A DNA stretch of 64,000 nt from Flavobacterium alvei (GTDB lineage: Bacteria > Bacteroidota > Bacteroidia > Flavobacteriales > Flavobacteriaceae): positions 124,001 through 188,000 of the forward strand of contig NZ_PQVG01000003.1 of assembly GCF_002920895.1 (NCBI RefSeq), in the 5' to 3' direction. Each line of letters starts with the position of its first letter. Within the stretch, counting starts at the first letter, position 1. A program made the translations under genes and the position numbers. Positions 37,271-45,316 of the stretch are shown here, piece by piece. The notes beneath the pieces are model-generated. The model made no database searches. It was not told the origin of the DNA and saw only the letters and a list, made by a program, of their open reading frames with translations.

Positions 37271-38146
37271 CTAATATAAATCGTCTGTTCTTAAATTCAA
37301 AAAGCGTTGTGTTGCAAAATAGGTACTTATCCAAGTGATCAAAACACCTACACCAAAAACTAATAACAATACAAGTGCAACCAGTAATTTATCGTCAAGA
37401 ATTCCTAAACCTGGAAAATTAGTTTGAATATAAATTAAAACACCAATTAGAGCAATAATTGCTAATCCTGCTCCAAGCATTCCAAGTTTTATGCTTCGCA
37501 TGACAAATGGTTTTCTGATAAATGCTTTTGTAGCACCAACCATTTGCATCGTTTTGATAATAAATCGATGAGAATAAATGGATAAACGCAAAGAGCTATT
37601 AATCAATAAAACCGCAACAAACGTCAAGAAAATACTGATTATTAAAATCCACATACTCACTTTTTTGATATTGTCATTCACTAAGTTCACTAATTGTTTG
37701 TCATAAACAATGTCTGAAACCATAGGATTTTTGTGCAAAAGACTTTCAATTTTAGCTATGCTATCTCTTTCTACATAATCGGCTTTCAGGTGAATGTCAT
37801 AAGAGTTTTGCAAAGGATTTGTGCCTAAAAAAGTCATAAAATCTTCGCCAATAATATCGGTATGTTCCTTTGCTGCTTTTTCTTTTGAAACATAGACAAA
37901 CGATTTAGTGAATTTAGCTACTTTCAATTCTTTGGCAAAAGCTTTTAGAATTGTGTCGTTCGCATCGTTCTTAAAAAATACAGTCATAGCAATTTCTTCT
38001 CTAAAATTGTTTGCCAATTTCCTAGAATTTATAATGAAAAACCCTAGTATTCCTAAAAGAAATAAAACCAAGAATACACTTAGTACAACTGAAAAATAGG
38101 AGGAAAGTAATCTGCGTTTTTGAAATTTATCAAAGTTAGAAGCCAT
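37271..38146 (-). CDS. ftsX: Cell division protein FtsX (permease-like)
   Basis: A 291-residue FtsX. One N-terminal helix (SVFLVLFLLGILGFFI) is followed by a periplasmic domain (residues about 50-165), then three helices, the FtsX topology. The MQMVGATKAFIRKPFVMRS stretch is the coupling region of the family. FtsEX controls peptidoglycan hydrolases at division, powered by FtsE. No ftsE lies next to it here, which is common in Bacteroidetes, where the two are often separated. It leads the DUF3098, uppP, truB run on the minus strand. Confidence 0.93.
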   Translation of the reverse strand: MASNFDKFQKRRLLSSYFSVVLSVFLVLFLLGILGFFIINSRKLANNFREEIAMTVFFKNDANDTILKAFAKELKVAKFTKSFVYVSKEKAAKEHTDIIGEDFMTFLGTNPLQNSYDIHLKADYVERDSIAKIESLLHKNPMVSDIVYDKQLVNLVNDNIKKVSMWILIISIFLTFVAVLLINSSLRLSIYSHRFIIKTMQMVGATKAFIRKPFVMRSIKLGMLGAGLAIIALIGVLIYIQTNFPGLGILDDKLLVALVLLLVFGVGVLITWISTYFATQRFLNLRTDDLY

Positions 38147-38236
38147 AGTTTATTCGAATTATGGGGTAAAAATAACAAACAATTTCTTTATTTAAAGTTA
38201 ATAACGCTCAAACTTTCAGTTTTCGTACAATAAATG

Positions 38237-38244
38237 TAAATTTG
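38237..38244 (+). promoter_or_regulatory. Candidate -7 element (TAAATTTG) for leuS
   Basis: The octamer matches TA-N2-TTTG, 60 bases before the leuS ATG, in the divergent gap shared with ftsX. Confidence 0.4.
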
Positions 38245-38303
38245 GCATCTCAAAATAAACTTTTTTCAGAAAGTCTTTGTGACTTTAAATCATATCAATA
38301 CAA

Positions 38304-41300
38304 ATGAAATACAATCCGAACGAAATAGAAGCCAAATGGCAAAAACATTGGGCAGACAACAAAACTTTTAAAGCCGAAAATAACTCCGAAAAACCAAAAT
38401 ATTATGTTTTGGATATGTTTCCTTATCCTTCTGGTGCGGGGTTACACGTTGGACATCCGCTGGGTTACATCGCTTCGGACGTGTATTCGAGATACAAAAG
38501 ACATCGTGGATTCAATGTTTTGCATCCAATGGGCTACGACAGTTTTGGATTGCCGGCCGAACAATATGCGATACAAACGGGTCAGCGTCCGGAAGACACG
38601 ACTTCGGTAAATATTGACGGAGGCGTGGACAAAGAAGGAAACAAAATTGCGGGTTATCGTAAACAGTTGGACAAAATTGGATTTTCATTCGATTGGAGTC
38701 GTGAAGTACGTACTTCGAATCCGGATTATTACAAACACACGCAGTGGATTTTCATTCAGTTATTCAATTCGTGGTATAATAAAAATACGGACAAAGCCGA
38801 AGATATTTCGACTTTGGTTTCCATTTTTACAACAGAAGGAAATGCGAATGTAAATGCAGTTTGCGACGACAATATTCAAGCTTTTTCATCAAGCGAATGG
38901 AACGCATTTTCATCAGACGAACAACAAAAAATACTATTACAATACCGACTAACTTATTTAGCGGAAACCGAAGTAAACTGGTGTCCTGGATTGGGAACTG
39001 TTTTGGCGAATGATGAAATCGTAAACGGCGTTTCAGAACGTGGTGGTTTTCCAGTTATTCGCAAGAAAATGACCCAATGGAGTATGCGAATTTCTGCCTA
39101 TGCGGAACGTTTACTACAAGGTTTGAATGATATTGATTGGAGCGAAAGCATCAAAGAAAGTCAAAGAAACTGGATTGGAAAATCCGTCGGCGCAATGGTT
39201 TCATTTAATGTGCTTCCATCAACCATCAACCAACAACCATCAACTATTCAAGTTTTCACAACCCGTCCTGATACAATTTTCGGAGTGACGTTTATGACAT
39301 TGGCACCGGAACACGAATTAGTGGCGCAAATCACAACTCCTGAACAAAAATCAGCAGTTGACGCCTATATCGAAAAAACTGCAAAACGTTCCGAAAGAGA
39401 GCGTATGGCGGATGTAAAAACCATTTCGGGAGTTTTCACGGGAGCGTACGCTGAACATCCGTTTACCAAAGAGCCGATTTCGGTTTGGATTGGTGATTAT
39501 GTTTTGGCAGGTTACGGAACAGGTGCTGTGATGGCGGTTCCTTGCGGTGATGAAAGAGATTATGCTTTTGCGAATTTCTTTAAAGGACAAAACGGAATGC
39601 CGGAAATCAAAAACATTTTTGATAAAGACATATCGGAATCGGCTTTTGGAGCCAAAGAAGGTTTTCAATTGGTAGATTCTGATTTCTTGAATGGGTTGGG
39701 ATACAAAGAAGGAACGAAGAAAGTAATTGCTGAATTGGAAAAAATAGGTCAGGGAAAAGGGAAAATTAATTACCGTTTGCGTGATGCGGTTTTCTCCCGT
39801 CAAAGATATTGGGGCGAACCGTTTCCGGTATATTATGTGAATGGCTTGCCACAAATGATTGAGGCGAAACATTTGCCAATCGTATTGCCGGAAGTAGAGA
39901 AATATTTGCCAACCGAAGACGGATTGCCTCCATTAGGAAATGCAACAATCTGGGCTTGGGACAGTGTAAATAATAAAGTGGTTGACACGGATTTGGTTGA
40001 CAATGCAACAATTTTTCCATTAGAATTGAACACGATGCCGGGTTGGGCGGGAAGTTCCTGGTATTGGATGCGTTATATGGATGCTAAAAATGACGGAGAA
40101 TTTGCGAGCAAAGACGCTTTGAAATATTGGGAAAGCGTGGATTTATACATTGGCGGAAGCGAACACGCAACCGGTCACTTATTGTATTCTCGTTTTTGGA
40201 ATAAATTCCTAAAAGACAAAGGTTTTGCACCAACAGAAGAACCATTCAAAAAACTGATTAATCAGGGAATGATTTTGGGAATGAGTGCTTTTGTTCATTC
40301 TCTTAATATTACAGTATTAGGGGATATTGATGATATATTTTATCGTATAAAAATATTAATAACTGAAAGTATTTTTAAAAAATATAACAGTTGTTTCATA
40401 GATAAAAATTTTCTTTCTTCAGATGAGTTTTTAAGAAATATTGTGTTTAATCAATTACCTAAAGAATACGCAGAAAATGATGATTTTGATATTAATTTAC
40501 AGTTCTTCAAAGAAAGGAATGTTGATATTTCATTAATAAATGAAATTACAAATGAATTAGATGTAGATGGTTTTAAAAATGATTCTAAATATTCTGATTT
40601 TAAATATTCTAAATTCATTACCGAAGAAAACGGAAAATACATCGTTGGTCGCGAAATCGAAAAAATGTCGAAATCCAAATACAATGTTGTAACTCCGGAT
40701 GATATTTGTAACGAATACGGAGCCGATACTTTGCGTTTGTACGAAATGTTTTTAGGACCATTGGAACAAGCAAAACCTTGGAACACGGCAGGAATTTCGG
40801 GAGTTTTTGGCTTCCTTAAAAAATTATGGCGTTTGTATTTTGACGAGAATGGTTTAATTGTAAACAATGACGCGCCAACGAAAGACAACTTAAAATCATT
40901 ACACAAAACCATCAAAAAAGTAGCAGAAGATATTGAAGGTTTCTCTTTCAACACTTCGGTTTCGCAGTTTATGATTTGCGTAAATGAATTGTCAACGCAA
41001 AATTGTCATTCCCGTACGATTTTAGAACCATTAGCGATTTTGATTTCGCCTTACGCGCCACATATCGCAGAGGAATTGTGGGCTCAATTAGGAAATACAG
41101 CATCTATTTCAACAGTTGATTTCCCTGTTTTTGAAGCAAAGCATTTGGTAGAATCGGAGAAAGAATATCCGGTTTCTTTCAACGGAAAAATGCGTTTTAC
41201 GATGACTTTGCCTTTGGATTTAACCAAGGAACAAATCGAGGAAATCGTAATGAAAGACGAAAGAACCCAAAAACAACTGGACGGGAAAACGCCAAACAAG

Positions 41301-41342
41301 GTGATTATTGTTCCAGGGAAAATTATCAATTTGGTGGGGTAA
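38304..41342 (+). CDS. leuS: Leucyl-tRNA synthetase with AT-rich insertion
   Basis: A 1012-residue class Ia synthetase, longer than the 920-960 I expect for relatives. The HIGH-type motif is HVGH in GAGLHVGHPLG (48-51). The CP1 editing domain contains TTRPDTIFG and GTGAVMAVPCGDERD. The KMSKS motif is intact (EKMSKSKYN, about 787). The anticodon-binding domain follows. A Bacteroidetes-type insertion lies near residues 157-215. A second, unusual insertion at about 662-772 sits just before KMSKS and is much more AT-rich than the rest. The gene as a whole uses more GC-rich codons than its neighbours. Tandem CCATCAAC words encode the PSTINQQPST stretch near 305. Charging tRNA-Leu is certain; transfer or recombination is inferred. 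Confidence 0.95.
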   Translation: MKYNPNEIEAKWQKHWADNKTFKAENNSEKPKYYVLDMFPYPSGAGLHVGHPLGYIASDVYSRYKRHRGFNVLHPMGYDSFGLPAEQYAIQTGQRPEDTTSVNIDGGVDKEGNKIAGYRKQLDKIGFSFDWSREVRTSNPDYYKHTQWIFIQLFNSWYNKNTDKAEDISTLVSIFTTEGNANVNAVCDDNIQAFSSSEWNAFSSDEQQKILLQYRLTYLAETEVNWCPGLGTVLANDEIVNGVSERGGFPVIRKKMTQWSMRISAYAERLLQGLNDIDWSESIKESQRNWIGKSVGAMVSFNVLPSTINQQPSTIQVFTTRPDTIFGVTFMTLAPEHELVAQITTPEQKSAVDAYIEKTAKRSERERMADVKTISGVFTGAYAEHPFTKEPISVWIGDYVLAGYGTGAVMAVPCGDERDYAFANFFKGQNGMPEIKNIFDKDISESAFGAKEGFQLVDSDFLNGLGYKEGTKKVIAELEKIGQGKGKINYRLRDAVFSRQRYWGEPFPVYYVNGLPQMIEAKHLPIVLPEVEKYLPTEDGLPPLGNATIWAWDSVNNKVVDTDLVDNATIFPLELNTMPGWAGSSWYWMRYMDAKNDGEFASKDALKYWESVDLYIGGSEHATGHLLYSRFWNKFLKDKGFAPTEEPFKKLINQGMILGMSAFVHSLNITVLGDIDDIFYRIKILITESIFKKYNSCFIDKNFLSSDEFLRNIVFNQLPKEYAENDDFDINLQFFKERNVDISLINEITNELDVDGFKNDSKYSDFKYSKFITEENGKYIVGREIEKMSKSKYNVVTPDDICNEYGADTLRLYEMFLGPLEQAKPWNTAGISGVFGFLKKLWRLYFDENGLIVNNDAPTKDNLKSLHKTIKKVAEDIEGFSFNTSVSQFMICVNELSTQNCHSRTILEPLAILISPYAPHIAEELWAQLGNTASISTVDFPVFEAKHLVESEKEYPVSFNGKMRFTMTLPLDLTKEQIEEIVMKDERTQKQLDGKTPNKVIIVPGKIINLVG
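40290..40620 (+). other. AT-rich insertion inside leuS
   Basis: These 330 bases are visibly richer in A and T than the flanking leuS sequence, with many ATT, AAA and GAT codons. They encode residues about 662-772, rich in Asn, Asp, Ile, Phe and Lys. The frame is kept and conserved sequence resumes at EENGKYIVGREIEKMSKS. Confidence 0.7.
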
Positions 41343-41399
41343 ATTAATGGTGAATGGTAAGTTGTGAATTGTAAATGCAACTAACCTAAATATTTTAAG

Positions 41400-41441
41400 A
41401 ATCCAAATTTCAATGACATTGTGTTAATTGGAGTTTGGATT
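41400..41441 (+). terminator. leuS terminator
   Basis: Fifteen paired positions with two G-U pairs (41400-41414 with 41427-41441) are followed by a T-run to 41447, 58 bases after the leuS stop. Confidence 0.8.
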
Positions 41442-41459
41442 TTTTTGCTCCTAGTTTGA

Positions 41460-41537
41460 GATTCCTACGGAATGACAAGATGATGGGATTTTTTGTTTGA
41501 ATGATTATCAATCGTAGTTTGTCATTCCGTAGGAATC
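41460..41537. repeat. Perfect 19-bp inverted repeat (CCTACGGAATGACAA type)
   Basis: 41460-41478 and 41519-41537 are exact reverse complements around a 40-base spacer. The 360-base gap 41343-41702 also holds the leuS terminator and a short tandem repeat, but no gene. A weaker relative (TTCGGTTCATCGCAATGACA) lies at about 42404-42423, after the peptidase gene. Confidence 0.85.
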
Positions 41538-41578
41538 TTTTTAATTGGAATTTAGATTTTTTTTATTACTACCCCTTT

Positions 41579-41610
41579 ATTGATATTGCCATTGATATTG
41601 CCATTGATTT
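41579..41610. repeat. 12-bp tandem repeat upstream of the zinc peptidase gene
   Basis: ATTGATATTGCC occurs twice in a row (41579-41602) followed by a partial third copy. It is 93 bases before the next ATG. Confidence 0.7.
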
Positions 41611-41702
41611 TTTAAAACTTTTTTAACAGATGTCAAATTGTCATTTTCTAAATTTGGTTCACAATTTGATGGTTTAATTTCAAACAATTAAAAAATAAAA
41701 TT

Positions 41703-42383
41703 ATGGGAATGGGATATATGCTTTTAGCAGGATTGATTATGCTGGCCAGTTGGTTAGTGAGTTCAAGATTAAAAAGTAAATTCGAACAATACTCTAAATT
41801 GCATTTGCAAAACGGAATGTCGGGTGCCGAAATCGCCGAAAAAATGTTGGCAGATAACGGAATTAGAGATGTTCGTGTTATTTCGACTCCAGGTCAATTG
41901 ACAGATCATTACAATCCTGTGGACAAAACAGTGAATTTAAGCGAAGCAGTTTACAATCAAAGGAACGCTGCGGCAGCTGCGGTTGCGGCTCACGAATGTG
42001 GTCACGCCGTACAACATGCTGTGGGGTATCAATGGCTGACAATGCGTTCGCAATTGGTTCCAATTGTTAATGTGGCGTCATCTTATATGCAATGGATTTT
42101 GTTGGCAGGAATCCTGATGATTAGAACTTTTCCTCAGTTGTTATTGATTGGAATTGTGATTTTTGCTGCAACGACTTTATTTTCGATTGTGACTTTGCCA
42201 GTAGAATATGATGCGAGTAATAGGGCTTTGGCTTGGTTAGAAAACAAACGAATGCTTACGCAACAAGAACAAGCAGGAGCGAAAGATGCTTTGAAATGGG
42301 CTGCAAGAACCTATGTAGTTGCTGCGCTTGGTTCGATTGCGACTTTATTGTATTATGTTTCTATTTATATGAATAGAAGATAA
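41703..42383 (+). CDS. Membrane zinc metallopeptidase (YugP-like)
   Basis: A 226-residue membrane protein of the neutral zinc metallopeptidase family related to Bacillus YugP. The zinc motif is HECGH (His97, Glu98, His101) in AAHECGHAVQHA, preceded by a predicted helix at the N-terminus and followed by two to three more. PVEYDASNRALAWLE is a family-conserved segment that likely includes further active-site residues. Physiological substrates are not known to me. It is a single-gene unit, with its own strong terminator downstream. Confidence 0.9.
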   Translation: MGMGYMLLAGLIMLASWLVSSRLKSKFEQYSKLHLQNGMSGAEIAEKMLADNGIRDVRVISTPGQLTDHYNPVDKTVNLSEAVYNQRNAAAAAVAAHECGHAVQHAVGYQWLTMRSQLVPIVNVASSYMQWILLAGILMIRTFPQLLLIGIVIFAATTLFSIVTLPVEYDASNRALAWLENKRMLTQQEQAGAKDALKWAARTYVVAALGSIATLLYYVSIYMNRR

Positions 42384-42430
42384 ATTGCATAATGTGATAT
42401 GACTTCGGTTCATCGCAATGACAAAAAACA

Positions 42431-42464
42431 AAAACGGCTGTTTCCAATGTGAAACAGCCGTTTT
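42431..42464. terminator. Bidirectional terminator between peptidase and cytochrome-like genes
   Basis: A perfect 14-bp stem (AAAACGGCTGTTTC with GAAACAGCCGTTTT) and a 6-base loop lie between convergent genes ending at 42383 and 42484. Confidence 0.93.
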
Positions 42465-42483
42465 TTATTTCATAAATATTTTT

Positions 42484-42828
42484 TTATTCAGGCATATTTT
42501 GTTGTTGCCATTTTACTAAAAGTGCTATTTGATCAGTTGTCAAAGCGGGTTTTTTGTTTGCAGGTGGCATAAATTTACGATTGTCCTGTGATAGTTGCAC
42601 ACGTTCCAAGATTTCGACAATGTTTTCTTTGACGTGAATGTAGTTTTCTAAAGGTTCTTTTCGACCTTGAGGTGGCATGTGGCACGGAGTGCAACTATTC
42701 GAAATAATAGGTGCTATATCTGTTTTGTAACTGATTTTGGGATCTGCTGTTCCTTTTTTAGAAGAGCTACAATTAACAATTACCAAGGATAAAGAGATCA
42801 TAAGAATAATTAATGGGATTTTTTTCAT
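42484..42828 (-). CDS. Small c-type cytochrome lipoprotein
   Basis: A 114-residue protein with a hydrophobic N-terminus ending at Cys20 (SLVIVNC, an atypical lipobox with Asn before Cys). It has one heme-binding motif, CTPCH (46-50), and a candidate axial methionine in NRKFMPPANKKPAL. The length fits a class I mini-cytochrome. It probably faces the periplasm and carries electrons, but no oxidase or partner gene is adjacent. The MPPQGRKEPLENY and KWQQQNMPE segments resemble the heme domains found in Bacteroidetes PSD1/planctomycete-type cytochrome C proteins. Confidence 0.82.
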   Translation of the reverse strand: MKKIPLIILMISLSLVIVNCSSSKKGTADPKISYKTDIAPIISNSCTPCHMPPQGRKEPLENYIHVKENIVEILERVQLSQDNRKFMPPANKKPALTTDQIALLVKWQQQNMPE

Positions 42829-42960
42829 AGTTTTAGTTTTTGGTTTATATCAAAAGTAGTTGAAATGATTTAAAAACAAACATTTTCCAAATAAAAAAGT
42901 TCTAAATTCCAATGGTAAAATTGGAGTTTAGAACTTTAAATGTTGAGTTTCAGTATAAGT

Positions 42961-43719
42961 TTATTTTCCCTTATTCGCTTCTGAAATATATTTTTCTAAT
43001 GCCATCGTCATCGAAGGTGTTTCTGGTGTTGGAGCAAGAATATCAATTCTCAAGCCTTTTTCAAGAGCAGCTTTTTGAGTTGTACTTCCAAAAACAGCTA
43101 TTCTAGTATTGTTTTGCTCAAAATCAGGAAAATTAGTGAACAATGATTTTATTCCGGTTGGGCTAAAGAAAGCCAAAACATCATAATAAACATCGGCTAA
43201 ATCAGACAAATCACTGATTACTGTTTTGTAAAAAACAGCTGGTGTCCAATCTACTTTCAAAGCATTAAGAGTTATTGGTGCATCTGCATTCAGTTGATCT
43301 GAAGCGGGTAGCAAAAATTTCTCGTCTTTGTATTTTTTGATAAGTGGAGATAAATCGGCAAAATCTTTTGGGCCAACGTAAATTTTACGTTTTCTATAGA
43401 CTACGTATTTTTGAAGGTAAAATGCAATTGCTTCTGATTGACAAAAGTATTTCAATCCTTCGGGAACTTTATAACGCATTTCGTCTGCCACTCTAAAAAA
43501 GTGATCTACAGCGTTTTTGCTGGTTAAAATAATTGCAGTAAAATGGTTAAGATCAATCTTTTGGAGTCTAATTTCTTTGGCACTAACTCCTTCAACGTGG
43601 ATAAAAGGCCTGAAGTCAACTTTTACTTTATGCTTATTTTGAAGTTCAAAGTAAGGGGAGTTTTCCACTTTAGGTTCGGGCTGTGACACCAAAATTGTTT
43701 TCACTTTCATATTTGACAT
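42961..43719 (-). CDS. hemD: Uroporphyrinogen-III synthase
   Basis: A 252-residue HemD-family protein that closes hydroxymethylbilane to uroporphyrinogen III in heme synthesis. The two-lobed HemD fold is suggested by the N-terminal ILVSQPEPK, the hinge region around LTSKNAVDHFF, and the second lobe DVLAFFSPTGIKSLF with FGSTTQKAALEKG. HemD sequences diverge strongly, so residue-level proof is limited. It starts 3 bases after the DUF4271 gene; an internal ATG at 43710 (MKVKTILVS) is an equally likely start. Pairing with DUF4271 is common in Flavobacteria. Confidence 0.9.
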   Translation of the reverse strand: MSNMKVKTILVSQPEPKVENSPYFELQNKHKVKVDFRPFIHVEGVSAKEIRLQKIDLNHFTAIILTSKNAVDHFFRVADEMRYKVPEGLKYFCQSEAIAFYLQKYVVYRKRKIYVGPKDFADLSPLIKKYKDEKFLLPASDQLNADAPITLNALKVDWTPAVFYKTVISDLSDLADVYYDVLAFFSPTGIKSLFTNFPDFEQNNTRIAVFGSTTQKAALEKGLRIDILAPTPETPSMTMALEKYISEANKGK

Positions 43720-43722
43720 TTT

Positions 43723-44394
43723 CTAAGCAATACCTTTTGTAAACCAATAATATAAGAAATAATACGGTGCTATTTCGAGAGCGCAAAGATATAAAATAAA
43801 ATAAAACAACTTGCTAAATATTATATTTTGATAATTTTTTATTGACACTAAATATATTACCACATTGAAAATCAGAACTATAGAAATAAGTATGATCATA
43901 AAATTTCTTGAAACTGCATCATTGTAGAACAAGATTATGTTGATTGGCAATAAGATTAACCCTATGTAGGTTCTGAAAATTACCTTTTGAAGGTTGAATT
44001 GTTCAATGACTTCTTCAATATTGAAGGCGGTTGCAATAATTTTTTCGATTAAAAATTTACTTAAAACGAAATAGATTAGAAACGTAATTACTTGAATAAA
44101 CAAAACCCAATCTGTTTTTGAACTATAACCAAAATAAGAAAACGAAAGTTGAATGAAAAAAGCAAATGAGATGAGTTGGACAAAAAATAAAGCTATTGTA
44201 AAACTGCTTTTAAGGTGGCTGCCCTCTTTATAAACATTCGTGTATTTGTCGGAGTAAATTAATTTTGCAAATTCAGCAAAACGATTTTCAAATGCCGATT
44301 TTGTTATTGCAACAGTGGCAAATGAAAGTACAAACAAGATTGTTGCCCAATCTTTGTTCTCGATTACCCTTAAATGAAGTACATTATCAATCAT
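43723..44394 (-). CDS. DUF4271 family membrane protein
   Basis: A 223-residue protein with about six predicted helices and few charged residues in them. The N-terminal NKDWATILFVLSFATVAITK and the C-terminal YFILYLCALEIAPYYFLYYW stretches fit DUF4271, a Bacteroidetes family of unknown role that is usually found next to hemD. No catalytic motif is visible. It is the first gene of a two-gene unit with hemD and is divergent from the glycosyltransferase at 44585. Confidence 0.88.
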   Translation of the reverse strand: MIDNVLHLRVIENKDWATILFVLSFATVAITKSAFENRFAEFAKLIYSDKYTNVYKEGSHLKSSFTIALFFVQLISFAFFIQLSFSYFGYSSKTDWVLFIQVITFLIYFVLSKFLIEKIIATAFNIEEVIEQFNLQKVIFRTYIGLILLPINIILFYNDAVSRNFMIILISIVLIFNVVIYLVSIKNYQNIIFSKLFYFILYLCALEIAPYYFLYYWFTKGIA

Positions 44395-44401
44395 ATTGCT
44401 G

Positions 44402-44409
44402 CAAAATTA
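44402..44409 (-). promoter_or_regulatory. Candidate -7 element (TAATTTTG) for DUF4271-hemD
   Basis: The octamer matches TA-N2-TTTG only 8 bases before the ATG at 44394. If used, the mRNA would be nearly leaderless. Confidence 0.35.
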
Positions 44410-44557
44410 CTAATTTTTTATTTCATTATTTAGATTAAAAAAGTATTAAAAAAATGTCCTGATTGAAAATCGTAAATATACAAGAAGAATACAGCTGTTA
44501 TATTATTTTATAAACAATTATTTGAATTCAGATAGGCATCAAATCGTATAAAAAGTT

Positions 44558-44565
44558 TACTTTTG
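44558..44565 (+). promoter_or_regulatory. Candidate -7 element (TACTTTTG) for the glycosyltransferase-pyrC operon
   Basis: The octamer matches TA-N2-TTTG, 20 bases before the ATG at 44585. Confidence 0.45.
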
Positions 44566-44584
44566 CGGTGAAATTACGCAAGAT

Positions 44585-45310
44585 ATGAATGATTGTATTG
44601 TTATAATTCCAACCTATAACGAAATTGAGAATATTGAAAGCATACTTAGGGCAGTGCTTTCCCAGCATAAACCGTTTCATGTCCTTGTTATTGATGACAA
44701 TTCGCCAGATCATACCGCGGAAAAAGTAACTTTACTTCAAACGGAATTTGAAGGGAGATTGTTTTTGGAAAAACGAACAGGAAAATTGGGTTTGGGAACA
44801 GCATATGTTCACGGTTTTAAATGGGCTTTGGAGCATAATTATAGCTATATTTTTGAAATGGACGCCGATTTTTCGCATAATCCAAAAGATTTAGAGAGAT
44901 TGTATGATGCTTGCCATTTTGGAGGTGCCGATTTAGCTATTGGTTCTCGTTATGTAACAGGAGTAAATGTGGTAAACTGGCCATTAAGTCGGGTTTTAAT
45001 GTCATATTTTGCATCGGTTTATGTGCGATTTATTACAGGAATGAAAATTCACGATGCTACAGCTGGATTCGTATGCTATAAAAGTGAGGTTTTGGTTGGG
45101 ATAAATTTAGACAAAATAAAATTTGTGGGATACGCTTTTCAAATTGAAATGAAATATAGAACTTTTTGCAAAAAATTTGATATCACTGAAGTCCCCATTA
45201 TTTTTACCGATAGAACTAAAGGACAATCTAAGATGAGCAGTGCCATTTTTAAAGAAGCTGTTTTAGGAGTAATTGCACTACGTTTAAAAAAATTATTTAA
45301 CACCTTATAA
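44585..45310 (+). CDS. GT2 glycosyltransferase, polyprenol-phosphate mannose synthase type
   Basis: A 241-residue family-2 glycosyltransferase resembling dolichol-phosphate mannose synthases. IIPTYNEIENIESIL and VIDDNSPDHTAE form the nucleotide-sugar site. EMDADFSHNP is the metal-binding D-x-D. GSRYVTGVNVVNWPLSR and FQIEMKYR are family hallmarks. There is no C-terminal membrane domain, so it is the short, peripheral form. It likely transfers mannose or another hexose from GDP- or UDP-sugar to a polyprenyl phosphate for envelope or protein glycosylation. It is followed by pyrC after 6 bases. Confidence 0.92.
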   Translation: MNDCIVIIPTYNEIENIESILRAVLSQHKPFHVLVIDDNSPDHTAEKVTLLQTEFEGRLFLEKRTGKLGLGTAYVHGFKWALEHNYSYIFEMDADFSHNPKDLERLYDACHFGGADLAIGSRYVTGVNVVNWPLSRVLMSYFASVYVRFITGMKIHDATAGFVCYKSEVLVGINLDKIKFVGYAFQIEMKYRTFCKKFDITEVPIIFTDRTKGQSKMSSAIFKEAVLGVIALRLKKLFNTL

Positions 45311-45316
45311 AAGGAA

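Noticed and set aside
36996..38146. Frameshift or gene loss of ftsE beside ftsX
   Set aside because: Bacteroidetes commonly have ftsE elsewhere, and no remnant is visible here.
39351..39872. Open frame of 173 codons on the minus strand inside leuS
   Set aside because: It is wholly antisense to well-conserved LeuRS coding sequence and shows no family features; it arises from the codon pattern of leuS.
40451..40954. Open frame of 167 codons on the minus strand across the leuS insertion
   Set aside because: Antisense to leuS, where the sense frame contains KMSKS and is clearly the real one.
41579..41610. CRISPR-like tandem repeat
   Set aside because: Only two and a half 12-bp units without spacers; no cas genes in the window.
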